Below are positions 8,895 through 19,451 of a stretch of 64,000 nucleotides of DNA, piece after piece; position 1 is the stretch's first letter; each line of letters begins with the position of its first letter. Made by a program: the position numbers and the translations under genes. Location: positions 1 to 64,000 of the forward strand of contig BGKB01000119.1 in assembly GCA_003116975.1 (NCBI GenBank). Direction: 5' to 3'. The stretch comes from Aurantiochytrium sp. KH105. Lineage: Eukaryota; Sar; Bigyra; Thraustochytrida; Thraustochytriidae. The notes under the pieces were generated by a model. That model was not told the origin of the DNA and did no database searches. It saw only the letters and a list, made by a program, of their open reading frames with translations.

Positions 8895-10913
8895 TCATGG
8901 AAAGAGTCTGTCCTCGCCACAAAGTTGCCAGTCCGGAGCGAGAAGCTCATCGGGAACGTAGTCCCACTCACGAAAGAGACGCTGCTGAGAGCGGCCAACA
9001 TGGACATACTCGTCCTGCATTTCATTTTCGCCGCCAAAAAGCTCGAGGACATTGTCCTGCGAGAATTGCATCATGGCATCCGCGAGGCCCGCAAAAAGGG
9101 GCTCTTCGTCATCCTTGCGGGACGGAACATGAGGCTTGTACACGGGTGAGAGCTCTCGGCGAGCGAGCTTGTCAAAGTCGATTTTGGCGAAGAAATCATG
9201 CGCGCGCAGCTCATCTGGATCGCTACCGAGGCGATCCGAGGGGTCTTTTTCAAGAAAAGCAAAGACCGCACTGGCGAGGTCCTCTGGCGTGTCAGGCGCC
9301 AGGGTAATCTCTTTGTGCAATCGACGCTCGGCGTCCTTGGGATTGGCGTTGCCACCGAGGAGGCTCTTGCGGCCGGCGCGCTTCTGAAAGGGAAGCTTGC
9401 CGGCGTACAGGTAGTAAATGGTTACACCCAGAGACCAGTAGTCGACGGCCGGGCCGTATCCGGTCTTGCTCTCTGAGGCTTCGAGGAGCTCGGGCGCGCG
9501 GAAACCAAAGGTTCCGACGCACTTGAGCTCCTCGGGCTTGAGAATCGTCATGGACTTGCGGCGCAGCAACCTATTCCCGCTCGAGGAGAGCGCACCCTCT
9601 TCCTTGGGAAAGGAACTGGGGCGAATCTTTGCGCAGAGGCCCATGTCCGTGAGCACGGCGTGACCCTTGGCGTCTAGCATGATGTTCACAGGCTTGAGGT
9701 CCCGGTACAGAATGCCGTGCTTGTGCATGTGCTCGAGGCCAAGAGCGACCTCTGCGGCGATGAAACGAATCTGACTGGCGCGAAGCGTGCCTCCGTTGGC
9801 GTGCATCGCATCCAATAGAGTGCCACCCTCCAAAAGCTCGAGGGCAAGAAAGAGCGCGCGAGAGGTCTGAAAGGAGAACTCGGGGCGAACGATCGAGGGA
9901 CAATCGCACGTGACCACAACATTGCGTTCAATGGTGACTTGGTCGGCGCTCTCGGCACCGTTGAGAATCTTTTTCTTGCTCATGACCTTGAGCGCAAACT
10001 GAGCGCCGGTGGTCTTTTTCCGCACGCGCAGTACGCGCCCAAATGACCCTTTGCCCAACGTGGCCATGTAGTCAAAGTCTCTGTGCGAAATAGTGTTGTA
10101 CACGCGCGCGAACTTCATCTTGTAGCGCTTGTATTCAGAGTGCTCCCTGAACTTGCTGTAGAAGCCCTTGTCCATGAGGACGCGAAAGACGTCATTCTGC
10201 GTGCGAAGCAGGGACGACTGGACGCCAGAGACGCTTGCCTCCTCCAAGGCGGCGTTGCACGCAGCGGCTACGTCTTCGCACTCTTCGTTGCCAAGGCTTG
10301 GGCCCAGAAAGTGTTCGGCATCAGGGGTCAAATAAGTTTCCACGATCTCGCGTCCTGCGTCGAGGATCTCCTCTTCCGTAGGCCACTCACGATCGTGGTA
10401 AAGGTCACGATCAGCCTTGTCTGAAACCGCGAGGTTCTCGTTGGGCATGTTCTTCATCTTGTCGGTGGCCACACCGGTTGCAATGGCGGCATTTGTGGCG
10501 GCGTCGACGGCCTCGTCGGCCTCGGCTTGCTCGAGAACGTCGCGCAGAGAGACATCTTTGGGGGACGAGAGCGCGTGGACGGCAACCCAGGCGGCGACCA
10601 AATCTGCCATCTCGGGCAGTTTCTTTTCGTGTGCAAATTCGTTCAAGTAGAATCTGCCAACGGGTTCATCGAGGAGATTGCGTAGGTGCAAGGTCTTGTT
10701 GCTCTTGTTGTAGTCGAGGTCGCCGCAGGGCTCGTACTTTCGCATTTTCTTGCGATAGACGGTGCGACGGCTCGCAAGGACCTCGAGGGCGACCATGGGT
10801 CTCCGATCCTCCGGGATCTCATCGTAATTGACCTGCTTTGAGGTGCGCCCCACGCCGCCGACGAGGTCCTCCTCGGCGGTGCGGTCGATCTCGGCAGAAC
10901 ATGTGCAGCCCAT
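8895..10913 (-). CDS. GRK-like RGS plus AGC protein kinase
   Basis: The ATG at 10913 gives 672 residues starting MGCTCS, a textbook signal for N-myristoylation plus Cys palmitoylation, so the protein is probably membrane-bound. An upstream in-frame ATG at 10982 would bury this signal. An RGS-like region lies about residues 75-265, opening with LLDEPVGRFYLNEF and closing with VLMDKGFYSKF. The kinase follows: GKGSFG near 285, ALKVMSKKK, YRDLKPVN near 402, DMG near 421 and APE near 475, then an AGC tail. This RGS-kinase order is that of G-protein-coupled receptor kinases, which phosphorylate active receptors. GRKs carry DLG rather than DFG; here it is DMG. The substrate is unknown. Confidence 0.82.
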   Translation of the reverse strand: MGCTCSAEIDRTAEEDLVGGVGRTSKQVNYDEIPEDRRPMVALEVLASRRTVYRKKMRKYEPCGDLDYNKSNKTLHLRNLLDEPVGRFYLNEFAHEKKLPEMADLVAAWVAVHALSSPKDVSLRDVLEQAEADEAVDAATNAAIATGVATDKMKNMPNENLAVSDKADRDLYHDREWPTEEEILDAGREIVETYLTPDAEHFLGPSLGNEECEDVAAACNAALEEASVSGVQSSLLRTQNDVFRVLMDKGFYSKFREHSEYKRYKMKFARVYNTISHRDFDYMATLGKGSFGRVLRVRKKTTGAQFALKVMSKKKILNGAESADQVTIERNVVVTCDCPSIVRPEFSFQTSRALFLALELLEGGTLLDAMHANGGTLRASQIRFIAAEVALGLEHMHKHGILYRDLKPVNIMLDAKGHAVLTDMGLCAKIRPSSFPKEEGALSSSGNRLLRRKSMTILKPEELKCVGTFGFRAPELLEASESKTGYGPAVDYWSLGVTIYYLYAGKLPFQKRAGRKSLLGGNANPKDAERRLHKEITLAPDTPEDLASAVFAFLEKDPSDRLGSDPDELRAHDFFAKIDFDKLARRELSPVYKPHVPSRKDDEEPLFAGLADAMMQFSQDNVLELFGGENEMQDEYVHVGRSQQRLFREWDYVPDELLAPDWQLCGEDRLFP

Positions 10914-11335
10914 GATGCCACCGCTGCTGCTGCTGCTGTCGTGGCCGCTTTCTTTTTCCTTTTCAGCGACCCCTGTGCTCACTCACTCTCACTACCGCTC
11001 GATGTTGCTGCCGACGGCGGCGGCGGCGACAGCCGTGATCTTCGTGAGTTCGATGACTGCCTGCAGCTGCGAGCGCTCTCGTCTCGCGGCCTCAGCTCTC
11101 GTCGATTTCGCACCCTCGCTGCTGAACCGGCTCGAGGCCACGAGGTCCCCCAGCACGTCCCCGATCAAAGCGCTCGCTGCCCGTGGACAAAGTAACCGTT
11201 CTTGCGTTGACTGACAGAGAGAGGCCTCCTCTCCCCTCACCAACTATGGAGAGTCAGGAAAAAGCGCTACACCAAGGAAAGGAGAGGCGAGGCGAGGTCT
11301 CTCCCTGCCCGCTTGCTCGCAAGCTCCTCGCGGAC

Positions 11336-11400
11336 TTTCCTTTCCTTTCCTTTCCTTTCCTTTCCTTTCCTTTCCTTTCCTTTCCTTTCCTTTCCTTTCC
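11336..11400. repeat. (TTTCC)13 microsatellite
   Basis: Thirteen perfect tandem copies of TTTCC are seen directly. Confidence 0.97.
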
Positions 11401-11932
11401 GCCCAAACACGATGCGTCTGGCCGTCCGTGGTCTGTCTGTCTGTCTGCCTGGTCGCTGAAAGCCGTGGCGACTGACCGACCACCCTCTCCTCTCCTCGGC
11501 CTCCGCGTGCCGGTCTCCTTGGCGGGACCTAGTTCGCTTTTCCAGGTGAACGAAGCCGCGCCTTCCACGCAGCACGACCCGCGCTGCTTCTCGGGCGCGC
11601 GCGCGCGACCGCAAGCCGCTGCTCTCCTCGCAAACTCCTCCTCGCGAGCGCGTCCCGCGCCTCCTGCACGTTGACCTGCTCGCTACGCAGAACAACGCAA
11701 AACAACGCAAAACAACGCAAAACAGCAAAGCGCAACAGGCAAAGCGCGACAGGCAAAGCGCGACAAGCAAAGAAAGCGCCTTCCTCGCGCTCGCTCGCGC
11801 GCAAGCGCCTCTCTCGCGCGCGCTGCGCAGGGCCGCGTTCCCGCGCCTCGCTCGTTCGCAGTCTGCGCGCGCGCTGCGTGTGTGCACGCGTCGCGGGCGT
11901 TATATGTGAGCGCGCGTGTGTGTGCGCCGGTC

Positions 11933-11975
11933 GATGCGATGCGATGCGATGCGATGCGATGCGGTGCGGTGCGGT
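11933..11975. repeat. (GATGC)n grading into (GGTGC)n
   Basis: Several perfect GATGC units are followed by GGTGC variants, read directly. Confidence 0.9.
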
Positions 11976-12199
11976 CGATGCCTCTTCTGCTCCTCGCGCG
12001 CCGAGGCCGTCTCCTTCGCTGGGCTTGGAGGCGGAGGAGCCGAGGCCGAGGTCGACGGCGGCGTCGCGCGGGAGGGACGGAGAAACGCGCGGCGAGGGCC
12101 TGCTGCAGGGCTTCTTTCCTTTCCTTGCCTTTCCTTTCCTGCCTGGCTTGCTTGCGCGCGCGTGTTTTCCTGGCGTGCTTATTGCGTGCGCGTGGTTGG

Positions 12200-12259
12200 T
12201 TTCCTTCTTTCTTTCCTTCTTTCTCTTTCCTTCTTTCCTTCTTTCTTTCTTTCTTTCCT

Positions 12260-12315
<56 letters not shown>

Positions 12316-12317
12316 TN

Positions 12318-12352
<35 letters not shown>

Positions 12353-12354
12353 TC
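12200..12354. repeat. (CTTT)n microsatellite with an N
   Basis: A long CTTT array with CTTTC interruptions at its left side contains the ambiguous base 12317. The array length is probably not reliable in the assembly. Confidence 0.95.
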
Positions 12355-14158
12355 CCTCGCTCGCTCGCCGCGACGGAGCGCGCGCTCGCGGCCGCGGCTG
12401 CCGGCGCGCGCCTGCGCGGGCGGGCGCGGGGCGGCGGTACGCGGCGGTACGCGGCGCGGTCTCGCGCGGTGCGGTGCGGATGAGGATGCCGGCGTGGCTT
12501 GATGGCTTGACGGATCGATGGACCGCCGGATGGATGTGAACGAACGACGGGAGCCCTCGCTCGCACGCCCGCTCGACGGACACGCGAGAGCGCTCGCGCG
12601 CGTCGCGGGCCTCGGGGCCCGCGCTGCGAGGCGCTGCGAGGGTCGCTGGGCGCGGCGCGCGGCGCGGCCGGCGGAGGAGGTCGCCGCGGGATCCGGGGAC
12701 GCCGTCGTCGGGTTTTGCTTGCCGACTGTGAGCGAGGCGCGCTCGTGGCTGGCTTCGAGTCTTTTTACCCTCTTGTGCACGCCTCAAAGGAAGTCCCGGC
12801 CGGGGCGTTGGTAGCAGGCCCCGGGCCTCGTTCCTGACTCGGCTTGACTCGCAGTCGCACTCACAGTCGCTTGCTCGCTCGCAGCACTGGCAGCACAGGC
12901 AGCACAGCCGCCGCTCGTGCCGCCGCGGCTTGCAGTGTTGCTGCAGCCTGCTTGCTCGCAGCCCGTGCGTGCGCAGCGTCGCCGCCACGCACCGGCCAAC
13001 CTCCTGCGCCGCGTCAACGCGAGCGAGGTGCAGCGCCCTTGCATCGGCATCGGCAGAAACGATCTTCCATGCCACGCACCGCTCGCGACGCCCTGCCTGC
13101 CGCCAGCGGCCGCGGCCACCGCGTTTGTGCACGGCATCGCGCCCGCCACTGCCTTCCTTGCCTGCGACGCGAGTTGCGAGTCCATTCGCAGCGCGGAGCA
13201 GCGCAGCTGCTGCAGCTGCACCTCGAGCGGCCGGCGATCGCTCGACCGTCGAGCGCCATGGCCATCGATCGCCCGCGGCCAGAACTACCTCCGGCGGAGT
13301 CCAGCCGCGCGCCCCGGCCGAGAACGCGCGCTGGCCGCGGCTCGGGGTCGCGAGCGCGCCCGAGCCCGCTCCGCGACTGCGCGCGTGCGGACCTGGAGGC
13401 GCGGCGAAGCAAAGCAACTTGAAAGCGGAGCAGAGCAAAGCGACCCAACGCAAGCTTACTCGTGGTTACAGTTAGTAAAGCCGGGCCGCGGCGGGACCGA
13501 GATTCTCGACAAGGACACGGGCCGCGACCGTGGCGTGGTAATTCTGGGCGACGGCAACGACGCGCCTCGCGGCCGTGTCGTGCCGGTCTGGGAGCGGGGG
13601 CGCGAGGGGTGGCAGAGAACGGGGACTTGCGAGGGATGAGGATGGCGGATGTGAGCGCAGCGCCGTTCCTGGCACGGCGAGACTCGCCGGATGAGAGAAT
13701 TTGGGACGCGACTTGGAATGATTGAGGGGCACAGCGTGAGCATCCCCGAGTATCAGAAGCAGATAGGCCTCGCTGCAGCTGCATATTCGCAAGACTGCGA
13801 GTGGTGCGGGGAAGCCGCAGATTCGTTGGTCAGGCATTGTCGTTGGTGGTGGTGGTTGTGGTGGTGGTTGTAGCCGATCTTGTTGTGGTCTTGTTCTTAG
13901 GGCTTGACGTATGTGGTGCAGCTGTATGCCTGAACGCCGTCGTTTTCGTCCTCTCTCTCTCTATCTCTCTCTTGCCGTCGATGATGCGCTCGCTTCTTGC
14001 CGTTCTTGCGCTTGTCATTGTCGTCACCACCAAACTTGGACTTCACAAGGCGTCTTTCCGTTCATCGCAATCCATTCTTTCCTGGACATTTTCGCTCTTT
14101 CATGTTACTCCGTTGTCGCTCTTCCTTTTGCTGATGGCCGCTGCAAAGCTTCCTCCCT

Positions 14159-14159
14159 C

Positions 14160-14190
<31 letters not shown>
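14159..14190. repeat. (TTGC)n microsatellite
   Basis: A short run of TTGC units, followed by a GTTC run at about 14299-14325. Confidence 0.9.
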
Positions 14191-14613
14191 TTCTGCCTTG
14201 CCGTTGCTTTTTGCCTTGCCATTGCTTCTTGCATTGCATGTCTCGCTTGATCCATTCCTGCAAGAGCGAAGAAAGCTACTGCTCTTGCTTTTGTCGTGCG
14301 TTCGTTCGTTCGTTCGTTCGTTCGCAAGGACATTCATCCTGTGAAAAGCCTCCCTTCGTGTCATCATCATCATCCTCGTCGTCGTCGTTGTCGCCCTCGT
14401 TGTTGCGCTACTAAAAAAGAAACTTGTCTCCAGTGGCAGCTGCCTGCCACTTATCAGCACGAGCAGCAGCCCCATGGCAAAGCGTGGACGGACGATACTC
14501 GCCGGCGCAGCGTGGCGACAGAGCCAGCATTGTCGCTAAGACGGGCGAGGGCGTAGCCGCGCACCTTGAAAGGCAAGGCCCGCGGCACAGGCGGAGAGGA
14601 GCGGCGAGGCGCC

Positions 14614-16755
14614 ATGCGCAAAACTGCGAGGCTGCTGGAGCAGGCGAGGCGTGTGGCTTGCGGCGAGGTAGACCAGGCCCTCGTCGGGACGCGCGTGGAG
14701 GCCCAAGGATGGGTCCAGACGACGCGCAAGTACGGCCAGCTGCTCTTTATCAGCCTGCGCGACGCCAAGGGCAGTCTTCAAGTCGTGTGGAATGCCGCCC
14801 AGGCGGATGCAGCGCAAGAGATCCCACAAGATTTGCACGAGGAGACCGTCGTGCGCATCAGCGGCACCGTCTTGGCGCGGGACGTAGTTAATGTCAATGA
14901 GCGCATGAAGACTGGCCACGTTGAAGTCGCACTCGAGTCTCTCGAGGTGCTCAATCGGCCAGTTGTGCCAATAGCAATCCCTGTCGAGCGCAGACTACGC
15001 CCTCGACCTGGCACCGATCGCGATAACAACAATAATAACAACAACGACAAGGCCGCAAAGAAAACATTCAAGACCCATAGCGGTCTCGCGAGTCAAGCAG
15101 CGCGACTGCGTTCACGTCATCTCGATCTACGCGGCGCTGAAATGCAGCGTAATCTTCGCGTGCGCTCGGCGCTTTTGCAGGGTGCTCGTTCGGCGCTGAC
15201 GGAAGACCCACTTGACTTTGTCGAGGTCGAAACGCCTCTTCTCTTCAAGTCAACGCCAGAAGGTGCGCGCGAATTCCTTGTGCCCACGCGCAATGGCGAA
15301 CCCGGGACATGCTATGCGCTGCCGCAGAGCCCACAACAGTACAAGCAACTTCTTATGGCAGGCGGCATCGAGCGTTACTTTCAAGTCGCTCGCTGTTTTC
15401 GCGATGAAGACGGCCGCGCTGACCGTCAGCCCGAGTTCACGCAGCTTGATCTCGAAATGAGCTTTGCCACCGCTGGAGACATTCAAGGCGTTATCGAGAC
15501 CGTTCTTGGCCGTGCCGTGACTGGAGCTCGGACCCAAGCAGAACGCTTTGCCCGCGGTATCGAGACGTGGCCCACAAGTACAAATGACAAAACGCACCGC
15601 ACTGCGTGGGAGGCGAGCTACATTCCCGCTCCTCTGCGCGCCTTGGCAGAGGTCCAGGCGCCCTTTGCCCGCATGTCTTTCGAGGAGGCCATGCTCTCAT
15701 ATGGATCCGACAAACCGGACACGCGTTACGGAATGAAAATGAAGGCCGTCAAGGGTTTTTCGCGACTCGATACGGCCATGGCGGACTCGAGACATTATTC
15801 CGCGCGGGCATTTCGCATCCCGGCAGATGTCGCCTCCGCGTGGACCCCAAGCCGAAAGGTCTGGGAAGAACTTGCCGCTTCTGCGCTCTCTGACGTGCCG
15901 CGTCATGCGCGTGTGGGACTTGCCATGGTTCGGACTTCTTCATCAGGAAACCTCGAGGCATTGCGACTCGGTCCCTCGCCGCCAACAAGCATTGTCCCGA
16001 TGTTTAAGGCTCTGAACGACGATGAAAAGGCGGAACTCGTTGGTGCGCTTGGCGTGCGCGAACCGGGTGATGCCTTTGTCATGGCCGTCTGTGAATACGA
16101 GGGCGCGCCGCATCGCGTGGGTCGCGATGCACTGTGCGAAGCGTTAGGACGTGCTCGTGTCGCGGTCGGCGAGGCTACAGGTGAGAAAGCCCTCGCGGCA
16201 CGTGCTCGTCCTCTCGACATCTTTTGGGTCGAGGATTTCCCCATGTTCGAACTCGGCGAAAATGACGAATTGCGCTCCACTCATCATCCATTTACCATGC
16301 CGCGTTCGGAGGATATCGAGGTCCTGCGCGCCTTTCGCTGTTCTGATACCGACCGCAGTGCGAACTCATGTGGACCTTCGCAAGCTGAGGTGCTCGAGAT
16401 TCGTGCACAGCACTACGACCTTGTCTGCAATGGCGCCGAGCTTGGTGGTGGATCTGTTCGTGTACACAATGCTGACCTGCAGCGGCACATTTTCCGCCAC
16501 GTTTTGGGCATTTCGGAGGAACGCATCGAGGCTTACTTTGGCCACTTGCTTGCCGCACTTGCCTCCGGTTGTCCTCCACACGCTGGAATTGCCCTTGGCG
16601 TCGATCGGCTGTGTGCAATTTTGCTCGAAACTCCAACGATTTCAGACGTGATTGCCTTTCCCAAGTCTGTAGCGGGCCACGAACCTCTTACCGGCGCGCC
16701 AACGCGCGTCCCTGACGAAGCACTTGCAGAGTATAATCTTTTTGCACGCAAATGA
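14614..16755 (+). CDS. DARS2: Aspartyl-tRNA synthetase, bacterial/mitochondrial type
   Basis: Class II synthetase that charges tRNA-Asp, here of the bacterial type used in mitochondria. From the ATG at 14614 it has 713 residues; an in-frame ATG at 14566 would add 16. The N-terminal OB fold (QGWVQTTRKYGQLLFISLRD) binds the anticodon. The catalytic core has YFQVARCFRDEDGRAD with EFTQLDLEM (motif 2, about residues 260-282) and GIALGVDRLCAILL (motif 3, near 657). A long insertion between motifs 2 and 3 fits the GAD-type domain of bacterial AspRS. The C-terminal DVIAFPK and PLTGAP are typical. A seven-Asn run lies in the linker between the OB fold and the core. The basic, Arg-rich start could be a mitochondrial presequence. 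No intron is needed. Confidence 0.92.
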   Translation: MRKTARLLEQARRVACGEVDQALVGTRVEAQGWVQTTRKYGQLLFISLRDAKGSLQVVWNAAQADAAQEIPQDLHEETVVRISGTVLARDVVNVNERMKTGHVEVALESLEVLNRPVVPIAIPVERRLRPRPGTDRDNNNNNNNDKAAKKTFKTHSGLASQAARLRSRHLDLRGAEMQRNLRVRSALLQGARSALTEDPLDFVEVETPLLFKSTPEGAREFLVPTRNGEPGTCYALPQSPQQYKQLLMAGGIERYFQVARCFRDEDGRADRQPEFTQLDLEMSFATAGDIQGVIETVLGRAVTGARTQAERFARGIETWPTSTNDKTHRTAWEASYIPAPLRALAEVQAPFARMSFEEAMLSYGSDKPDTRYGMKMKAVKGFSRLDTAMADSRHYSARAFRIPADVASAWTPSRKVWEELAASALSDVPRHARVGLAMVRTSSSGNLEALRLGPSPPTSIVPMFKALNDDEKAELVGALGVREPGDAFVMAVCEYEGAPHRVGRDALCEALGRARVAVGEATGEKALAARARPLDIFWVEDFPMFELGENDELRSTHHPFTMPRSEDIEVLRAFRCSDTDRSANSCGPSQAEVLEIRAQHYDLVCNGAELGGGSVRVHNADLQRHIFRHVLGISEERIEAYFGHLLAALASGCPPHAGIALGVDRLCAILLETPTISDVIAFPKSVAGHEPLTGAPTRVPDEALAEYNLFARK

Positions 16756-17153
16756 TTGAATGAACGAGAGAAATCGAACGGGAAGAAGTTGACACTATCA
16801 TGCGGACATCAAGTGCAAAATGAGCGGCTAAACGTGAATGAATCGCAGCAACGACCGGCACGGGAGCAGCGGCGCGCAATTCTAGCGATAGAAATGAAAT
16901 GATTGAGTAGCAATCATGAATGAGTGCTGGTTGTTTGGACAAAAAGAGAAATAATTCTGCGCTCGGTGTGGTTGGGGGCAAATATGCGTGAATAGTGAGC
17001 CTGGGCTTTCGGGTCGTGGAAGTTGTTGTCATTGCCAACATTCGTGCTTGCGAGCATAGGAAAGGAAACGTCAAGAAAGATCACGTTTAAAATAAAAAGT
17101 GAAAAAAAGTAATAGAATGTTAAAAGAAGTGTGAAAGAAACACGATGGAGCGA
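16756..17153. other. Convergent intergenic region
   Basis: Lies between the 3' ends of the synthetase and ankyrin genes. AT-rich with AATAAA-like words; no gene seen. Confidence 0.5.
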
Positions 17154-19451
17154 TCATGTACGATGAAAAGGTTCAGCAATAGTGGTTAGGCTACGACGGC
17201 CTGTTCCTTTACGAGTCGGCACGCGGGAAGCAAAACATTGCAGAATTTCTCCTCGCTTCGATGCGGAGAGGACACCCATGGACCGTAGACTTTGATCCGA
17301 TAGCATTTCGCAGCTTTGCATTGAGCAGAAACCATAATTGAAGAATTGTACCACGAGGCGACGCGACTGGTACAGATTTCTGAGCAGAGTTTGCGCCACG
17401 GGTGACCTAATAACGAATTCGAAAAATTCGGCGGCGTCATAAAGACCTTCCATTCGAGTGAACGTAAAAGGATCCATGCCTTCGGATGAGGTCAGGTGAA
17501 GGTTTGCGCCGGCAATCCAGCAAAGCTTGGCGCATCGCAAAGGATCAGTCGCCACGTCTTGATTAAAAGAGGCTGCGGTTGCAATCAAAAGGGGCGTGAG
17601 GGGTAAAGGACAGCCAACGTCTACGTCAGCACCATTCTCCAAAAGCATTTGCACCAAGTCCGAGCAACAGAAATAACAGGCGACCCCAAGCGCATTCCAG
17701 CCATCGTTGCCCGCGCTCGCGTCGGCCGCTGCGCCACCCTCGAGCAAAAGTCGCGCGATACTCACTCCGTCGTCGCTCATATAAGCGACTAATCCAAGTG
17801 GCGTGTGTCCATCATGGGTCTTGACATTCAGATTGGCCCCGTGATTCAGCAGTAGGCGAACGATTTCGATCTGCTTGAATTCGCAAGCAATGTGGAGCGC
17901 TGTTTTGCCATTGTTCTCTTGCAACTCAAGCGCAGCTCCATGGCTTACAATCGAGGCGGCAAGCTTTTGATCGGGCTCCTTGGACTCGCAAACGATCATG
18001 AGAGCCGTGAAACCGTGGATGTCCTGAAGGTCGAGAGCTGCAGCATGTTCAACAAGAAAGATCCCCAGCACCGTGTCCTTTTTGTCGCACGCATACATGA
18101 GCGCGGTAGACCCCTTGAGGTCCTGCAAATCGAGAGCAGCGCCATACTCAACGAGGACTTTAGCGCACTCAAATTCGCCTTTGCTGCAAGCGACAATGAG
18201 CGCTGAAGATCCCGTCTTATCTTGAAGGTTCAGCGAGGCTCCATGTTTGACAAGCAACATTGCCGTTTCGCGTTGAGCTTCCCAGCATGCGATAGAGAGT
18301 GCGGTGGAGCCGTTGGTGTTTTGTAGATCCAGAGAAGCCCCAGCTTTGATTAGAATTGTCGCAACGTCAGTGTGCAGGGCCGAGGCCTTCATTAGCGCAG
18401 TGCTGCCATGTTCATTCTGCAAATTAGGATCGGCCCCATAGTCAATGAGAAGCTGAACAAAGTCTGGTATGCCCCTCACACATGCTAGCATGAGTGCGGT
18501 CCAGCCATCTCGGAATTTCTGATCCACCGAGGCACCTTGAGTGAGGAGCAGTCGCAGAGTCTCGAGATCACCGAATTTGCACGTCATTGCGAGAGCTGTG
18601 CCGCCGACATGATCCTGCAGGTCGAGTTTGGCGCCATGATTAATAAGCAAACGCGCACACTCACTTTGATCATTGATGCAGGCATGCATAAGTGCACTTC
18701 GTCCATTTTCATCCTGTAGATCGAGGGCGGCGCCGTAATCCATGAGCCGTTTCAATGTGCGATGGTCCCCGTGACGGCTTGCGTACATGAGAGCAGATTT
18801 CCCGTACTCATTTTGCGCATTCAAATCGATTCTGCGTTCGACAGAGTATCGGACAGCTCGAAAGGAATCATACCCAAATGTGTACGGAAAGACAAACATC
18901 ACCAAGCCCAAATACTTTGGCACGTATAGCATCTCTGCCCGATCGAGCAAGAGTTCGACGTTTTGCGTCTTCTTGCAATTGCAGGCACAATGCAGGGGGG
19001 TCCATTTTCGGATGGCTTGTATGTTGATGTGAGCTCCATGGTCGATGAGCATTGCGACAATTTCAGGCGAAGCTTTGCGGCAGGCGTTGAGGAGTGGAGT
19101 GGTTCCGCTCTTGTTCTTTGCGTTGACTGCAGCGCCCTTTCGCACGAGCCATTGCACCATCTCTGAATTTCGACTTGCGAAGCGAAGAGCGTAAAGGAGA
19201 GGAGTATCTCCCCGTCCTGTCACTGGTGCCTCCAGCCTTGAAGGATCCTCTAGAACGGCGCGCTGGACTGCGGCAAAGTCGCCATGTCTAATGAGACGAC
19301 CCAAGTCTGTCGTCACCGTATTCTTCTTGGGAAGTTCTAGCATATCTGGCGGATCGGGCGTCTCCTTCGGACTGAGGTCATCTCCCTGCTTTAATGGGGC
19401 CGACATCTTGATCTTGCTCACGTTCTCGATGCCGACACGCTGCAGCAGCAT
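17154..19451 (-). CDS. Ankyrin-repeat protein with SAM-like C-terminus
   Basis: A single frame of 765 residues. From about residue 45 to 660 it is a near-continuous stack of ankyrin repeats, shown by recurrent LDLQD..G.TALM.AC, LLINHGA and LLLTQGASVD patterns at about 33-residue spacing (roughly 18 repeats). One longer interruption near residues 195-225 carries an aromatic, hydrophobic stretch (LGLVMFVFPYTFGYD). The last 60 or so residues (CEMLSDQSLRSMGVLSASKRGEIL) look like the second half of a SAM domain, a pairing with ankyrins common in scaffold proteins. No enzymatic domain is seen, so it probably binds other proteins. The partner is unknown. Confidence 0.82.
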   Translation of the reverse strand: MLLQRVGIENVSKIKMSAPLKQGDDLSPKETPDPPDMLELPKKNTVTTDLGRLIRHGDFAAVQRAVLEDPSRLEAPVTGRGDTPLLYALRFASRNSEMVQWLVRKGAAVNAKNKSGTTPLLNACRKASPEIVAMLIDHGAHINIQAIRKWTPLHCACNCKKTQNVELLLDRAEMLYVPKYLGLVMFVFPYTFGYDSFRAVRYSVERRIDLNAQNEYGKSALMYASRHGDHRTLKRLMDYGAALDLQDENGRSALMHACINDQSECARLLINHGAKLDLQDHVGGTALAMTCKFGDLETLRLLLTQGASVDQKFRDGWTALMLACVRGIPDFVQLLIDYGADPNLQNEHGSTALMKASALHTDVATILIKAGASLDLQNTNGSTALSIACWEAQRETAMLLVKHGASLNLQDKTGSSALIVACSKGEFECAKVLVEYGAALDLQDLKGSTALMYACDKKDTVLGIFLVEHAAALDLQDIHGFTALMIVCESKEPDQKLAASIVSHGAALELQENNGKTALHIACEFKQIEIVRLLLNHGANLNVKTHDGHTPLGLVAYMSDDGVSIARLLLEGGAAADASAGNDGWNALGVACYFCCSDLVQMLLENGADVDVGCPLPLTPLLIATAASFNQDVATDPLRCAKLCWIAGANLHLTSSEGMDPFTFTRMEGLYDAAEFFEFVIRSPVAQTLLRNLYQSRRLVVQFFNYGFCSMQSCEMLSDQSLRSMGVLSASKRGEILQCFASRVPTRKGTGRRSLTTIAEPFHRT

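Larger units (their letters stand above)
10983..14613. other. Repeat-rich intergenic region without a supportable gene
   Basis: About 3.6 kb of strongly skewed DNA: TTTCC, GATGC, CTTT, TTGC and GTTC runs (separate entries) plus CpG-rich stretches with Ala/Arg/Ser-rich open frames on both strands. None shows a domain or a conserved motif. It is flanked by the divergent starts of the GRK-like kinase and the aspartyl-tRNA synthetase, so promoters lie at both ends. An ambiguous base sits at 12317 within a CTTT run. Confidence 0.6.

Noticed and set aside
11529-12780. Long Lys/Arg/Glu-rich minus frames across the CTTT and TTTCC arrays
   Set aside because: They consist of translated microsatellites and contain an N; no independent coding evidence.
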